64,000 bases of DNA, taken from contig NC_068560.1 of the NCBI RefSeq assembly GCF_022201045.2, positions 38,837,001 through 38,901,000 of the forward strand, given 5' to 3'. The position numbers and the translations under genes are program-made. Positions 1-13,011 of this stretch are shown here, one piece after another. A model generated the notes under the pieces. That model was not told where the DNA came from and made no database searches. It worked only from the letters and a program-made list of their open reading frames with translations. This DNA comes from Citrus sinensis (Eukaryota; Streptophyta; Magnoliopsida; Sapindales; Rutaceae). How positions within the stretch are numbered: position 1 is the stretch's first letter; each line of letters starts with the position of its first letter.

Positions 1-689
1 ATGAATGACGTTTTAAAATTACCAACATGATTTTTCGAGCTACTTGTCTCATCATTCATCTCTTGAATTGCTTCAGCCACTTAGAAAAAATCTCATATTT
101 TAGATTATGGTCGAATATCAACAAGTCATAATTCAACTAATCACAAACATCATAAAGAAATTCACTCGTCAATTAATGTTTAATGAGCAACTTTAATACT
201 TTATCTTCTTTTGAAGGTTTTTATGTCAATTTGGAGTTTTTGTGCTTATTTTTGTCCTTATTGGGAAAGTGAGCACTGCTACTTGCTTGAGAATATGGCT
301 TCTTCATTTGAGGTAGGACTGCACATTAGAAGAAAAGAAGCTTCATTGGGTATGAGAAGAAGATTGCCCGCGTACATTAGTTACTTCCATACACTTTCTG
401 CATGGTTTCAAAAGTGAAATCTCGGATAAGAAAGTTTCATGTAATTTTGGTTATTAGGGACCAGTCGTCCTCTATTTGGCAAGAAATGCACGCCTTGGGA
501 GCTCAGCTGGGATCATAGGTAGATCAGGGGGAAAGAGAAGAGTACCTTCCCACATCGAGCTTCGTTGGAGTTCGGTCTGGACGAACGATTAGACTGTGAG
601 AAACTGCATTCTTTTTTTTTTTTTTTTTACTTTTTTCTTTTGGTTTCAATCAGATTTCAAAGTAGTAGTGATTGACAGAAAAAGAGGAT
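1..689. other. Non-genic DNA at the left edge
   Basis: No recognisable gene. Short open frames are present but match no family I know and lack splice context. The stretch at about 440-600 is less AT-rich than its surroundings and runs directly into the LINE-like fragment at 690-905, so it may belong to the same old insertion; that is inference. Confidence 0.4.
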
Positions 690-905
690 CGATCGAGGAA
701 AAGGTACGCCGGGTTAGCCAGCGAACCCAATCAATTCAATCTTTGGATTATAAGTCTATTCTTTTGGTAATTGGCATTAAGCCTCACTTTTGCAGAGCTC
801 CCACGATCATTACAGATATTTTCAAAAAACCTAATTTCCCTTGGATGAAGATCAATACAGCTGGTCGATCTTTCCAAAGAGTTATTCAATGCAAGTGGAA
901 GATAG
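690..905 (+). mobile_element. Decayed LINE fragment, RNase H-like domain start
   Basis: Within an open frame running 596-964, the translation around 780-870 reads RAPTIITDIFKKPNFPWMKI followed by NTAGRSF. This resembles the entry into the RNase H domain that follows the reverse transcriptase of many plant non-LTR retrotransposons, where a W-(I/V/M)-K-(I/V)-N-T-(D)-G core carries the first catalytic aspartate. Here that aspartate position is alanine (NTAG), so the copy is inactive. No reverse transcriptase is visible beside it. Alternative: a domesticated or chance RNase H-like frame. The assignment rests on one short motif. Confidence 0.45.
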
Positions 906-1421
906 AGAGAATCAAAATCATTTTAGTTATGGAGAAAAATTGGGTGAAAAAAGAAGAGAAATAATTGATATTATTGTGGGGCTCGTTAATTTTTAGTTTT
1001 CTTATTAATAAAATAAAAATCAGTATTTATTTTAATCCATTGATTTGGTTGACGTTGAAAGGGAAAGATTTGTATATAATCATTGTGTCAAAAAAGAAAA
1101 AAAATCTTGAGCCTTAGCCCTATTTATATAGGAAAGGTTTAAGAAACACTTTTTAATTAAACATAATTTTTTTAAAATTTAAAAATTAATAAATTAATAT
1201 AGTAGGTATCCATATAATAATAAATTATTGTACATTCTTCTCTCTCATTATTCTTTAATGCTTAATCCTTCTTTCATTGTTATTTTTCATTTTCTCTTTT
1301 CTCTCTCCTATATTTTAGTGGTTCCGAAAGCTTTTGAAATATATTAGAATGTTAAAAGAAACGAATTATATTGAGTGAAATTATCAAGTTTTAGTATCAA
1401 ACTTATTATCACGACTTTTCG

Positions 1422-1566
1422 GACAAGATGAAGCAATTGGAAAGCATCTGACACCCCATCATTGCAAAGATGTACCAGGATGCTGAAGACGACATGGTTG
1501 GTGCCATGGATGACGGATGCTCCGGGTGGTGGTAGCGGTGTTGGCCCTAAGATTGAGGAAGTCAGC
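1422..1566 (+). pseudogene. HSP70 C-terminal tail fragment, broken
   Basis: From 1422 the frame reads DKMKQLESI, then a TGA stop where the family has cysteine, then HPIIAKMYQDAEDDMVGAMD, matching the C-terminal lid and tail of cytosolic HSP70/HSC70. After a frame slip near 1530 the other frame gives GGSGVGPKIEEV followed by serine, where functional cytosolic HSP70 ends in EEVD, the TPR co-chaperone docking signal. The frame then reads on past this point. The ATPase and substrate-binding domains are not seen upstream, so this is a truncated, non-functional remnant of a retrocopy or a partial duplication. Confidence 0.8.
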
Positions 1567-4155
1567 CGAGCAGCTCTCTCATTGCTGGCTTTTGATTTGT
1601 TTATTAGAGCTAAATTAGTAATTGGAAAAGATATTCTGGATAAATTTTATTTTTATGCTTTTGATTGCTGGTTTTGACGATTGAAGTATCAAAATTGTCA
1701 TCATGAATATATATATTTTTTTGGTTTTATCGAATAGATTAAACAGTGGAAAGGAGAGAACAAATAAAAAATTTGGGAGAAATAGAAGAGAGAATGCAGA
1801 TGAGAGAGGACGAAGGAAAAATTTTAGATATGAAAGAGAAGAGAGAGAAATTTTAATTCAGGTCATCCTAAATCTAGATCTTAATTTCCACAAAACTTTT
1901 CTCTAACAACTCTTCATCTTTTCTTTACCAAATCTCTGGAAAGGTCAAATTTTAATTCCTTTTTCTCCGTCTCCAGTGGCCTTTCCTTTTCTATTTTTTT
2001 GTTTTTTGTTGAAGCCGTGTGGATTGAGGATGGTCGTCTTGTTTCGACCTCCTCTACCTTTCATTGTGAGGATAGAAGATCGACTTCAATTTCTTTTTCC
2101 TTCCATTGTGAGGAAGATTGATGTGTGGGATCAAGTTCTCTAATACATCTATTTTCAGTACCAGTTGGAAAGCCCAACTATGTTGATGGAGATTATATCA
2201 AAAGAGCCACGGATTCCTGACTGATGCTCAAACAATTTGTGGATGGGAAGATTTTACTTCCTGCCTGGCTACAATTGTTTCTTCATGTTCTTTAATAGGA
2301 TCCTATGGGTTAATCCATCTGGTTTCTGTAATAGACTTCTGTATTTTGATATCTGTAATATGTACTAATGATGTACTACAAATTGCATGTTATACTGTTA
2401 TTATTTGTTTAATGAAATATTATATTTTCTTATGTAAAATAAATTAATAAGAAGTCATAAAGGGACAAACATTACTTAGTCTAATTCTCCTTAAACCCAT
2501 GTGAAAATTAGGATAACTAATCTTATGATTATACGACTAAATTTTAATTAAGTCCACCTAATCTAATTTAAGTGAACATGTCAAAAATATGGGATAAATA
2601 TTTTATCCAAAAAAAATTAGTTTAATCATACACTTTGTCCTGCTCCCAAACGTATTCTTAATTCTTTTTTAATCTAATGTTTAAAATATTGTGTTTAAAC
2701 TTGTGTCTCTTGAACACGTCTCATATATATATATATAAGTAGTGAAATTATTATACTTCAATAACTGTGGTGGTCATTTATTATTTCGACATAGTTGGAG
2801 TAATAACGAGATAATAACCCTTTAATATATGAGCGAACATCTATCAAGTGTTTCTAATTTAAAGTATGATAATTAATTATGAGGATCTATCACATTATTT
2901 TTCATCAGAAATAAAGCAACGCGTACACTTAGAACTTAAGGGGACTGCTAATTTTTGGAAAGTCAAATTTAATATAAGTTAATTATAATTCTACCCTAGT
3001 TGAAATGAAATTATTTGTTTGAAGAGATATAAGCTAAAGATACAAGTAAAATTAAAACAAGTAACGCAATAACTCGAGAAATTGAAGCTACTAGGGTTTC
3101 AGAATAACCATTATTCTACTTGAAATCAATTTATGTTTACTCCTACATGTGACAATTAAGCCTAGTAAAAATTAGTCTTGTATAGATTTTTTTTTATGCT
3201 TAATAGTGTGATATTTAAAAATTCCATGTAGACAAATATTGAATAATAAAAAGTCAAAATTTTCCTAAATGCTATACGTACATAATTTAATGAAACACAT
3301 AGAACTAAAGATAATCACATAAGAACTTTATAGGCCCAAGTATAGATTTAGACATAAATTAATAAAACATATAAGAACTTTATAAGAACTAAAGATTAAT
3401 ATTTAATGATAAAATTAGTGAAAATATTTAATAATACACAATTAAACATGTGAAACAAAAATAAAAGTATATTGTAAGAAATTAATTAAATAAAAAATAA
3501 TTTATTTCATTAAACATAGAATGATCTTTTAAAAATTTAGAAAGACGTAGTCATTGCAAACTTAACTGCGTACATTTTTCTTGCAAAAGTCGAAAGCTTG
3601 CCTCTATAATGCTTGGTGGACTTTAATTTTGTTGGAATTAAGTCAAGCTTTTCATACCCTTCAAAATCTTTATAGAATCCCATTTTTGTAAATATAATCC
3701 TATTCCTAGTTGAAATTATATAAAGGATTAATTGAATTTAATTAAATTAAAATGTCTTTACAACCAATTATGAAGCCTATTGTAGTATTATCTTTTGTAT
3801 TTTAATATATGATATAATTAATTTTTTATAGACTCAAACTCATTTTGAAACAATGAGGAAATAAATTATCTAATGATTAAATTTTTATTATGAAAAATAT
3901 ATATTTAAAATTTAAATAATGTAATCTAGATAATATTTGAATTTAATTAAACTATATGGTAACTTTTTTTTTTTTATAATTTGTGATTAAGGGGAGAGCC
4001 ATAGGCTGTTAGATGCGCCACTCTTAGGTTGGTGCCACCGTCTATGTATTAATCTCGTGGGCTTCAATTAATTTATTTCCGTTACAGCTTGCAGGCGCGG
4101 CCCATCTAAATGTCAATCGCTTAATGTCTTCCATGAGTCCACCAATCGTCAATTT

Positions 4156-4192
<37 letters not shown>

Positions 4193-4413
4193 TGATCACT
4201 TTGGGCATGTTTATTCTCTAGTTTTCAATATATTATTCTGATAAATAAAAATAAATTATTTAACTAATAATTAAAAGAAAAGAAATTAATAAATATAAGA
4301 TTAGAGGTGAAACTTGTAAATAAATTGTACCCATCCATGCGCATATGTAATACGTTGGTATACATCGTTGCATTAATTAGTGTAGCTGTATAATACCCTC
4401 TGCAAATAACAAA
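1567..4413. other. AT-rich intergenic region
   Basis: No gene recognised. An AG-rich stretch lies at about 1740-1860. Around 2160-2270 there is a short coding-looking stretch (a frame with PVGKPNYVDGDYIKRATDS, then a stop) that I could not assign; it may be another gene relic. The remainder to 4140 is low-complexity A/T sequence, ending in a run of about 30 T at 4157-4187. Confidence 0.5.
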
Positions 4414-5764
4414 TTGTTTATTTACAATTACAACTCAAGATGGATGGCCAGAGCTAGAGACCATAAACCGTCTGAGCAACCCCCGCCGCCCATGTACATA
4501 AGTCCATTTGAATGGTGGTCCTATTCCTCCATTTCAACTGAAGAAATAAGAGGATTTGGCGCAACAAAACATTTGTCAGAAATTAATCAGCAAAGCCCAT
4601 CTCGAGTGGCCCTGTGCGTTCCGGTGAGGCCCATATATAATATATAATATATAAATACAAAAGGTCCAACAACTCGGATTGATTGACTCTAAAATAAATC
4701 CCATATGGCTTATGTTGTTGGTCGGTCCGTCTCTTTTGTCCATTATCCATTTGTATGTAATTGTAACGACCTAAACCTTATGCCAAATTAATAATCAATG
4801 ATGCCATGATGGCGACTTCGCCGTGTGTCGTACGTACAAAGTTGAGTTTCACATACATTCATAACATAACTAGCCTAGAGTAATGCATTGGGTGGGGTTA
4901 TCATATTTTAGAGATATATTAATGATAAGAATATACATAAATGTTTTTTTTTTTTTTTTTCAAAGATAATTATCTGTGTTGCTGTCTTTGATTTGATTAT
5001 TATTGTTGGGTAAATGATTACAGCTCACAAGTGGTCATCGAAAGTGACCACCACCCACCCACCATTTCAACGTTCAAAAGGCTGCAGCCCTACGACCGTC
5101 GGCCCACTTACGTATTGCCATCGCATTTTAACAAATGTTAGTAACAGAGATAGCTAGCAATAGCACATCCCTCCCGCTGGGGCGACTGGGCCTTGGTTAA
5201 TTAATAATCTTTATAAAACCCCCCGTTGGTTTACAATCCAAAAACATCATTATCATCATTAATTCAACTGCGTTAATTACCTCCTTCCTTCTTCTTCTTC
5301 TTCTTCTTCCCTTAATTAATAAAGAGTAAAATTAAAAAAAAAAAAATCTGACCACCTGCATTCTGCAATGCAAAATAATAATAATAATAATATAGTATCA
5401 ACAACAATTTAAATATTAATAAGAAAACAAAAGAAGCTTCATCGGTCCCCCAAGTTCCAATGCAGCTTATTTATCTGGGTTCTCACCGATTAAACTGTAC
5501 AGAATCTGGGTAATTTTAACTCGCTGCAGGTGTATGTACAGCAAGCTTTTGTTTTGCGCTCCTCGAGATTAGAGGTAAGACGGACCTTGTTTGACAAATA
5601 ATAATGGTATTTATTATTCATGCTCAATGCACATGCATTTGTAAATTGTCTTCAATGTTCCCTGGAACGACCCAGTAACGAAATGCTGTAACATTTTATT
5701 TCTTCTAACCCACAGGAAAAGAATTGAAGAATTAGAAGCCACACGTGGATATATAAATAAATAA

Positions 5765-5818
<54 letters not shown>

Positions 5819-6989
5819 CTAAAATATAAATCCCCCCCACCATACCTGCATTTAATTTACACCACCGGATGATGTACTGTGCTTACATTTCCTTTTTCCC
5901 AGCAATCTTTTCCTTTTAGGTAATTTAACAAACTGCATGCATCCGCAGTTATGTCTTTGTATTTTCAGATTAGTAAATCGTTAATAATGAAATATCAATT
6001 GTCAAGTGTTGCTAGCTATATTTGATGTAATAATGCAGTGAGATTGCATGCGGGAAGCAACTTTTAATTTATTAATGGCTAGCAAGGCAGAACATAAAAA
6101 TAAATAAATACCTGCTCCTTTTCTTTTTTCTTTCTTTTTAAAAAACAAAGTTGTAATCATAACTGTTTACTTTCCCCCACCTAATCTAATGAGAATATAA
6201 GTTAATTTAATATTAGTGATGAAACATTATGATTTTAGTAGACAAGTACCAGATGCTGTCTATCGCATCACCTCATATGACTCATTATTGCTGTTTTTAA
6301 TGCCCCACTCAACTCTTCTTGGTGGGTAGTCCCCACTCTTTAAAGATATTGTTTGCTTTCAATGCCCTCTATATTATCAATCAATAATCTCATTTTTTTC
6401 CCCCTTCTTGGAAGGAAATTATTTTGTTTTGTTAATACCCACTCCATATTCTATATAGTGGTGGCTGGTGGTGGATCATCACTTTTTATTTATTTATTTT
6501 AATTTGTTTTTTATAATTAGTTTATGCTTTGAGAGGTTTTGTTGTTCGAAACAGCATTTGGTGATGCTTTGTTTGATTGTGACTGCACATATCTCACTCC
6601 ATCAACTCACTGGCGATGTCAGCTACTTGACTTCTTGTTTATTTCTTATTCACTTTTTATGTAATACTTAGATGATGGTTGATATATGGAGAGAAACTTG
6701 AAGATTGTTTTTCGAAAATGCTACAGGTCTTTGCTTGTGTTGTCAATACGCATAGATTTATATGTATAATAAAAAAGTTGAAGAAAGTAAAATCTATGAC
6801 ACTTGACTAATTAAGGTAAATGCTGTGCTGCTTCTCCACTTTATGCACGCTTTAAGTTTAAGATGCATTTTTGATGCCTTTTTAATTTTATTTTTTAATG
6901 CTCCTCAGTCCTCACTCAAATAAACTTTTAACAGTGGTCTGACCTGTTGATTATGATCTCAAAGTGTCAGATTTCTAGAAAGAAAGAGT
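4414..6989. other. Upstream region of the MIP1/DUF547 gene
   Basis: No convincing coding gene. This stretch probably holds the promoter and 5' untranslated sequence of the plus-strand gene starting at 6990. A CTT-repeat tract (about 5283-5310), common in plant 5' leaders, and a reasonable splice donor at about 5574 (context AGAGGTAAGA) suggest a non-coding first exon near 5500-5574 spliced to a later leader exon. A TA/GA microsatellite lies at 5767-5813. The 77-codon frame at 4414-4647 looks accidental. Confidence 0.35.
5767..5813. repeat. Compound (TA)n(GA)n microsatellite
   Basis: An alternating TA run (about 5767-5784) passes directly into an alternating AG run to about 5813. It lies upstream of the MIP1/DUF547 coding start and is probably length-polymorphic. 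It produces the Ser-Leu and Ile-Tyr runs of a meaningless minus-strand frame. Confidence 0.9.
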
Positions 6990-9900
6990 ATGCCGGGTGT
7001 CGGGGTAAATTGCCGCTCTTCATCTCCTTCTTGTCCTTCTCCTCCGCAACCAAGTTCCTTAAGGTAAGGTTTTTGAAGTTTAAATGCTTTCCCTGATTAC
7101 CATTAATTACTGCAAATATTATGCAACCAACCGTGTCTGTACTCTGTATGCATTCAGTGATATGTTATCTTGGATTTATCAAATTGCAGTGTCTATGAGA
7201 ATGGCTTCTGGGAAAATGCACTTTTACTCAATGTATCACCTGGACTGTCTTCCCTTTCAAATCCTGTAAGGACTCTACATTTTTGTGTTCTCAGCAACGA
7301 TTAGCATTATAACAAAAATTCGACTCATTGTCGACAGCTGTTTTTCTTCTTTAATGTCGTGGTTGGTGAGGGTGTTAAGGTTTTAGTCAGTTCCTTTCAT
7401 TTCGAGCTTCGATTGACTCTGTTTGTAGGAGAATCTAGAAGATTCGGGAAGTAGTTCTTGGGATCTTAGTATGCATTTCTGTTCACATATCAGTGTAGTG
7501 TTGAATATAGAGATATTGGAGTTTTTTTTCTTGTAAGGAATACGTGAATGCACTATGATTCCAACTTCTGCAGTATTTTTCTTGGCCTTACTTCCCAAAT
7601 ATATTGCTAGATTTAAGACTTAAATATTTCCAAGTTCATAGAATTATTCATTCAGTTGTACTCTTTTATCTTTTGACACAGATTGTACGGCTTGAGAGGA
7701 CATTACCTCACCAACCTTCTCTATGTTCGCACTCTGAGGAGGCGACAAGCTTCCAGTCTATCAAATCAATTCCTTCCCACGGTTCTACAGCACCAAAGGT
7801 TTGTTTCTTACACATTCTGTTGCCAACTATTAAGAGACCAATTGATAATTAATAGATGATCAAACTTTTTAATGCATGAGTACAGCTCTAAATGTCTAAT
7901 ACCTTCCAATTGAACCTTAGATTCACAATCTTTATATGATTGTGCATTGGAGAAAATGATTTAGAATAATTAGAGGATCAAGTTTCAGGCAACAAATGAT
8001 CAGCTCATTTCCTACCATTACTTTTGGGTTCATTTTCTTCTTTTCTTCTGTTTATATTTTTCTTTCCAATCCCTTATTTGACATACTAGCTCTTGATGCA
8101 GTCTTCTGCAGAACTGATGAAGGAGATTGCTGTGCTTGAAGCTGAAATTATGCATTTGGAACGTTATCTTCTTTCACTCTATCGGACAGCTTTTGAAGAG
8201 CATCTACACACCTTATCAAGCATTTCTGGAACCCATTTAGAATACAAATCTGGATCACCAACACCAATTGTACCGAATAAACCTGTTAACAGATTGGAGC
8301 CACAAGTGTGGAAGGGTGGTTTTTTCCATTATGATCAAGCTTTGCCTGCACATGATTTGTCCATCTCAGATAATTACAACTCTGCTGCCAGTGTAAAGGG
8401 AGATTGTGCAAGGGTAAACATGCATCATCACTTAAACTTTTCTAATTAGTCTTCCTTCTCTGTACAGGCTTGAATTCATCTAAGCCATTTAACTTTCAAG
8501 TTTGTGGGTCATGAGCATTTGCAGGACAATAAATTTGGTGGTTCTGCCCATCGCAGTCTTGCTGATCATCTTGGTGCTTCGCGCATAGACAACAACCTCA
8601 ATACTTCGGATAGGCTTTCTGAGGATATCGTCAGATGCATATCTTCTATATACTGCAAGCTTGCCAATACCCCCAGTAGCCATGCAGGCCTGTCAAATTC
8701 TCCAACTTCGTCCTTGTCCTCATCAAGTTTAGTTTCTTCTAAGAATCCTTGTGATAGTTGGAGTCCACATTGCTCTGAGGATGTTTCTGTGGATTATCAA
8801 GGATTGAAAGAAGAGAAAGGACAACATGCCACAATGGTAGAAGTACTGAAGATATATTTAGATGACAATAGTTTCAGTTATGCTGTGGAAATGCTACAAA
8901 ATTTCAGGTGGGCTGGTGTGCACCTGACTATCATATAGTTCAATTGGTAGATTGACTGCATTATCTAACTTGTATTACAGCGTCATTTATTTGAATCTTA
9001 TCCTTCAACTTTACAATATACTGAATTGGATTTCAGTACTATGTTACAAAAAAAAATAATAATAATAATTACAGTAATTTTTTAATCTTCTTGTTTGTTT
9101 TAAAGCTGTGTAGGTCATTGGTTCGAAACCTTGAGAAGATTGACCCACGGAAGATGAAGCGGGAAGAGAAACTTGCATTTTGGATCAACATTCACAATGC
9201 CTTGGTGATGCACGTATGGATTCAGAAGTTTAAATCCCTCAAGTATAGCATATGATAAAACACATAAATGCTGAAATATTTGTGAAGCATAACATTGATA
9301 TTAGGGCTCGTAAACCTGAATTATTTCACTATCCATCTCTTTAATCTTTTAAGAAACCTTAAGCAAAGCTGGCTAGCTAAAGCTGGAAATTCTTATAAGA
9401 CATACTCAAGTGATTTTCTTTGCAGGCATATTTAGCATATGGAACTCGTAATAGTGTGAAGAGTACTTCAATTATGAAGGTTACCAACATCTCCTCTTTT
9501 TTTTAGTATGATTCACTGAAAGTTTACTCAGTAAATATAACTGCCCATTTTAATTATCTTGCAGGCAGCTTACAACGTGGGTGGACAATATGTAGATGCA
9601 TATGTCATTCAGAGCTCCATTTTAGGAATTCGGCCGCACTTCTCGGCACCGGTACGCTTTTTACTCAAAACTCTCCTTTCAACGGATTATGTAAAGCAAA
9701 TTCTGTTTAACTGGTGCCTAGAAAATTCTCTTCCTGTCTGCATTTAACAAGGCATGTCTTTAAAATGATTTGTTTCATAATGCTTTTTTCTTTCATTTGT
9801 CTTTTTTTTATTAAAACAAAAAATGCAGTGGCTACAAGCACTGTTTTCTCCAGGGAGGAAATTAAAGACAGGCAGCACAAAACATGTGTATGCCTTAGAG

Positions 9901-10380
9901 TATCCAGAGCCACTTGTTCATTTTGCACTTTGTTCAGGGGCATATTCTGACCCCGGGGTATGGATCTTTTCCTCAAATGTTTGATTAATCATTGTTCTTT
10001 TTCCAAACTTGTTGATCAAGTTTGTTTGCATTTTTTGGCTGATTTAGAGGTGCAACTTGTTGTTGTATTAGGTTCGAGTTTATACGGCGAAGAATGTATT
10101 TCGTGATCTCAAACTAGCTAAAGAAGAGTTTATACAAGCTAGTGTGTACATCCACAAGGAGTCAAAGATTTTTCTGCCTAAAATTATTTACTACTTTGCA
10201 AAGGATATGTCACTAGACATTCAAGGCCTACTAGAGCTAATAACCGGATGCGTAGCAGAAGCGCAGCAGAAAGCTATGAGAAAATGTATCAAGGGAAAGC
10301 ATGACAAATTCATCAACTGGCTACCACAAAGTTCAAAATTTCGGTATGTCATCCATGGAGACATAGCTGAAGGGAGATAA
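6990..10380 (+). CDS. MIP1-type leucine-zipper / DUF547 protein
   Basis: Plant-specific family annotated as ternary complex factor MIP1 leucine zipper plus DUF547; molecular function is poorly defined. Ten coding exons by splice sites: 6990-7063, 7190-7265, 7682-7798, 8102-8413, 8525-8907, 9114-9213, 9426-9479, 9565-9651, 9829-9957, 10072-10380, giving 546 residues with phases consistent throughout. Residues about 92-125 form a short amphipathic coiled coil (ELMKEIAVLEAEIMHLERYL). A Ser-rich linker follows. The DUF547 domain runs from about residue 320, with the hallmark KREEKLAFWINIHNALVMH, then AAYNVGG and GIRPHF. The ATG at 6990 is the first in frame with exon 2; an upstream non-coding exon near 5500-5574 is likely. 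The N-terminal exons are less certain than those from 8102 onward. Confidence 0.88.
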
Positions 10381-11737
10381 CCAGCAGGCATTTCAGCTCT
10401 CCTTTTGTCTGAATCTCCCTCCGCAGGCAGGATAACTAAGTAACATGCTTTTTTTTTCTTTTTTTTTTGGTGGGGCAAATAATTAAGGGGTAGATCGTAT
10501 TTTAAGCAGAATATACAGAGAATTGTTAGAAAGTGGGAACAGATGTACGTAGAATAATATTTATTGCAGAATCAGCAAACAAACAGAGTGCTTTTGTGTA
10601 GCTTGTACAGGCTCTTTAGAGTTAGTTTATTGGTTTGATTCGTTTCTGGAAATTAATTATTACAAGTAATCAGTTGGTCAGCCTCAGCCTTCTCGAATTC
10701 GGGTTATAAAATTGAATGTTAAAAGCAACTATATCGCCATCGTCCACAGATGTATATTGTAGAAAGACACAAAGATAGATAGATTCCTAAATCCTAATTC
10801 ATTGCTGCAGAAAAAAACACATTGGTTCTGTGATGCTGATGTGAAGCATACATGCAGATTCGAAGAAATTTAGTAGACCAATTAGGCATTGGTATTGGCA
10901 TTGCTGCATGCCAAGGGCATTCAAGTCGCAGTAGGTAATTAGTTGTCATGAAATGCTGAAACTATAATAATCTAAGAAATTATTACCCTCATCCCGTATG
11001 AGCGGGTTAAAAAAAAAAAGAGGCCCTCCCACACGGCCCATCAAAGGATTCACAATCACTGATTTGGGGGGCACGGATCGGCCGTGGGCATGCATCATCG
11101 AATCAAAAGGCCCAATCAATTAAGATTATCTCCCCCCCCCACCCCCCCCCCCCTTTTTTTTTTTATCTTTTGTTCAGAGTCCAATCGAGCTTCTCCGTCT
11201 ATAACAATATATAATGCTGCTTCTGCCGAGGAGAGGACTGAGGAGGAATCGCCCTATGTTGGAACAAACGAACAAACTAGGAACCAGCAAATAGCATTAG
11301 ATAGGTCATAGAGGTAGCTTGTCACTAACATTGAATCTAAAACATGTGTATACCGTATGCAGGCATGCAGCCGCCTAAGCCAAAACGCTCCGTTTCTTCT
11401 CTAACGAAACGTACGGTCTCTTTTTCATCCGAATAGAAATAGAAAGCTTTCATTTCAGAGGAAGACAAATTCATAACTCACACGTAGACATAGTGACTGA
11501 CTAGATAGAGTGAAATAAGACAACATCAAGTACTGTTTCCCCTAGGCTACCATCACCATCACACGTCACCAATGGTATTACATCAATCAGACGTCTGTCT
11601 TTGTTTAATTTTGCCATTTTATTTACTGACAGCAACTCAACACTTGGTCTTGTTCTTGTTATATTACAAGCTTATGTTGGAGACTTGCTGCAAGTTCGCT
11701 GCCTGTAACTAATTTGTATTGTATATTGTTTGATTCC
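10381..11737. other. 3' flank and spacer after the DUF547 gene
   Basis: The first few hundred bases are probably the 3' untranslated region of the DUF547 gene. The remainder holds no recognisable gene. A C-homopolymer tract (C9-A-C12, 11132-11153) followed by a T run lies inside it. Confidence 0.5.
11132..11153. repeat. Poly-C tract interrupted by one A
   Basis: Nine C, one A, then twelve C, followed by a T run. The complementary strand is a G run that could fold as a G-quadruplex. A nearly identical arrangement (C10-A-C13) occurs at 47429-47452. Confidence 0.9.
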
Positions 11738-12872
11738 CAGATTCACTTTGTGATTTTCGTTAGTTGCCAAGGAAAAGTGAGACTGACCAAATAGTATTCA
11801 CCCTATTCCCAGAAAGAAAGAACTACTATCTTCTTCATTTCTTCTATTTCAATTCATTGTGTCTCACCTTCCCCTTCATTATTATCTCTCTTGCTTATTC
11901 TTTATTCTTTATTTATTTTCAAGGAAATATCAACTGCTTCTGCCAGATGATAACTGAAAGCCGATTGCTTCAAAGCTATAAAAATTTGCCTATCCATTCT
12001 TTTTTTTTTTGTTCAATTGTTAACGTTTGTGTGTGATCCTTCTTCAGGTAATTCGAGAGCTTAGTGGCATAATTCTCACTCGGAGTCCCAAGCTTTGCAA
12101 CTTTGTGGAATGGAATGGAGGGGTTTAAATTTTGATTATAAAAGGTATCGTTTCTTTTATTTTATTGTATTTCTGTGTTCAAAGTTGCCAACTTCAATCA
12201 TTTTCAACACTAAATGTTACCCACGAGAAAATGTCATTATGTTTCTTGAATGTCAATGGAGGGGGAAAAAAAAAGGGAAAGACTTTTTCTTCTTGATACG
12301 GTCATCTTTGTTCAGATATTCTGGGCTCTACTTCTGCATGTGCGTTGACCCAGATGACAATGAACTAGAGATTCTAGACATAATTCACCATTATGTTGAG
12401 ATATTGGATCTCTATTTTTGGTAATATAATACCTTGAATATAATGTTTTTACCTATCTTGTCAAGGTATATATATAGGTGCTGCTTGAATCTGCCTCCTT
12501 TTTTTTTTTTTTTTTCTGTTTTGGAGAAAGATTTACTATAAATTTATGAGCAAAGAAAAAGAAGAAAATAAATGGATGTCGGTGAGAAGGCTTCAGATGA
12601 CTCCGACTATAAATATGGAATTAGCAGGCTAATTACTACATATTAATTGGGTGAGCTTCTGCTGGCTGGTGAACTTACAAGAATCTAGCAAGAGAGTAGT
12701 AGTAGGACGGTTGATAGATGCACAGGCAATAATGCTTCTTCCAAATTTTAATTTGAATGGACTAGAATTACATCACGGTCAGGTGAGGTTGTGCTTGCTT
12801 CTGGTTCACCAAGAGCATTGGTTAAAAATGCAGGACTCACTTGAGGAGATTGCTGAAGAGAAGGCCAGTTAG
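11738..12872 (+). pseudogene. AP-1 complex sigma adaptin pseudogene
   Basis: Non-processed copy of the small sigma subunit of the AP-1 clathrin adaptor. Exon 1 (about 11738-11824) reads IHFVIFVSCQGKVRLTK, then a TAG (11792-11794) where the family has Trp, then YSPYSQKER; the start codon has become CAG. Exon 2 (12048-12144) reads [20 protein letters not shown], with a 5-base GGAAT duplication at about 12107-12118 that shifts the frame. Exon 3 (12316-12420) is well kept: [19 protein letters not shown]. The next exon (about 12590-12730) is badly decayed with further shifts but keeps LLLAGEL and QESSKR in different frames; the last piece (12829-12872) reads DSLEEIAEEKAS and stops. Intron positions are kept, so it arose by DNA duplication and not by retrotransposition. 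The CxDxDDNELE context and QESSK favour AP-1 over AP-2, AP-3 or AP-4 sigma. Confidence 0.88.
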
Positions 12873-13011
12873 GCGAGGGTGCAGTGTAATCACGCAGGCA
12901 ACCAAATAGGAGCAGCAATCTCTTAGTTGCCATTTCATCAAATTCATTTCTTCCGAGTGAGTGAGGGAGTGAAAATGCATTTGTTTTGAGCTTTTTGCTA
13001 AATTGGATTGA

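Noticed and set aside
4414..4647. 77-codon frame upstream of the DUF547 gene
   Set aside because: No family match, no upstream context; more likely promoter-region chance frame.
9707..9976. Minus- and plus-strand frames within the DUF547 gene
   Set aside because: Shadows of introns and exons of the plus-strand gene in other frames.
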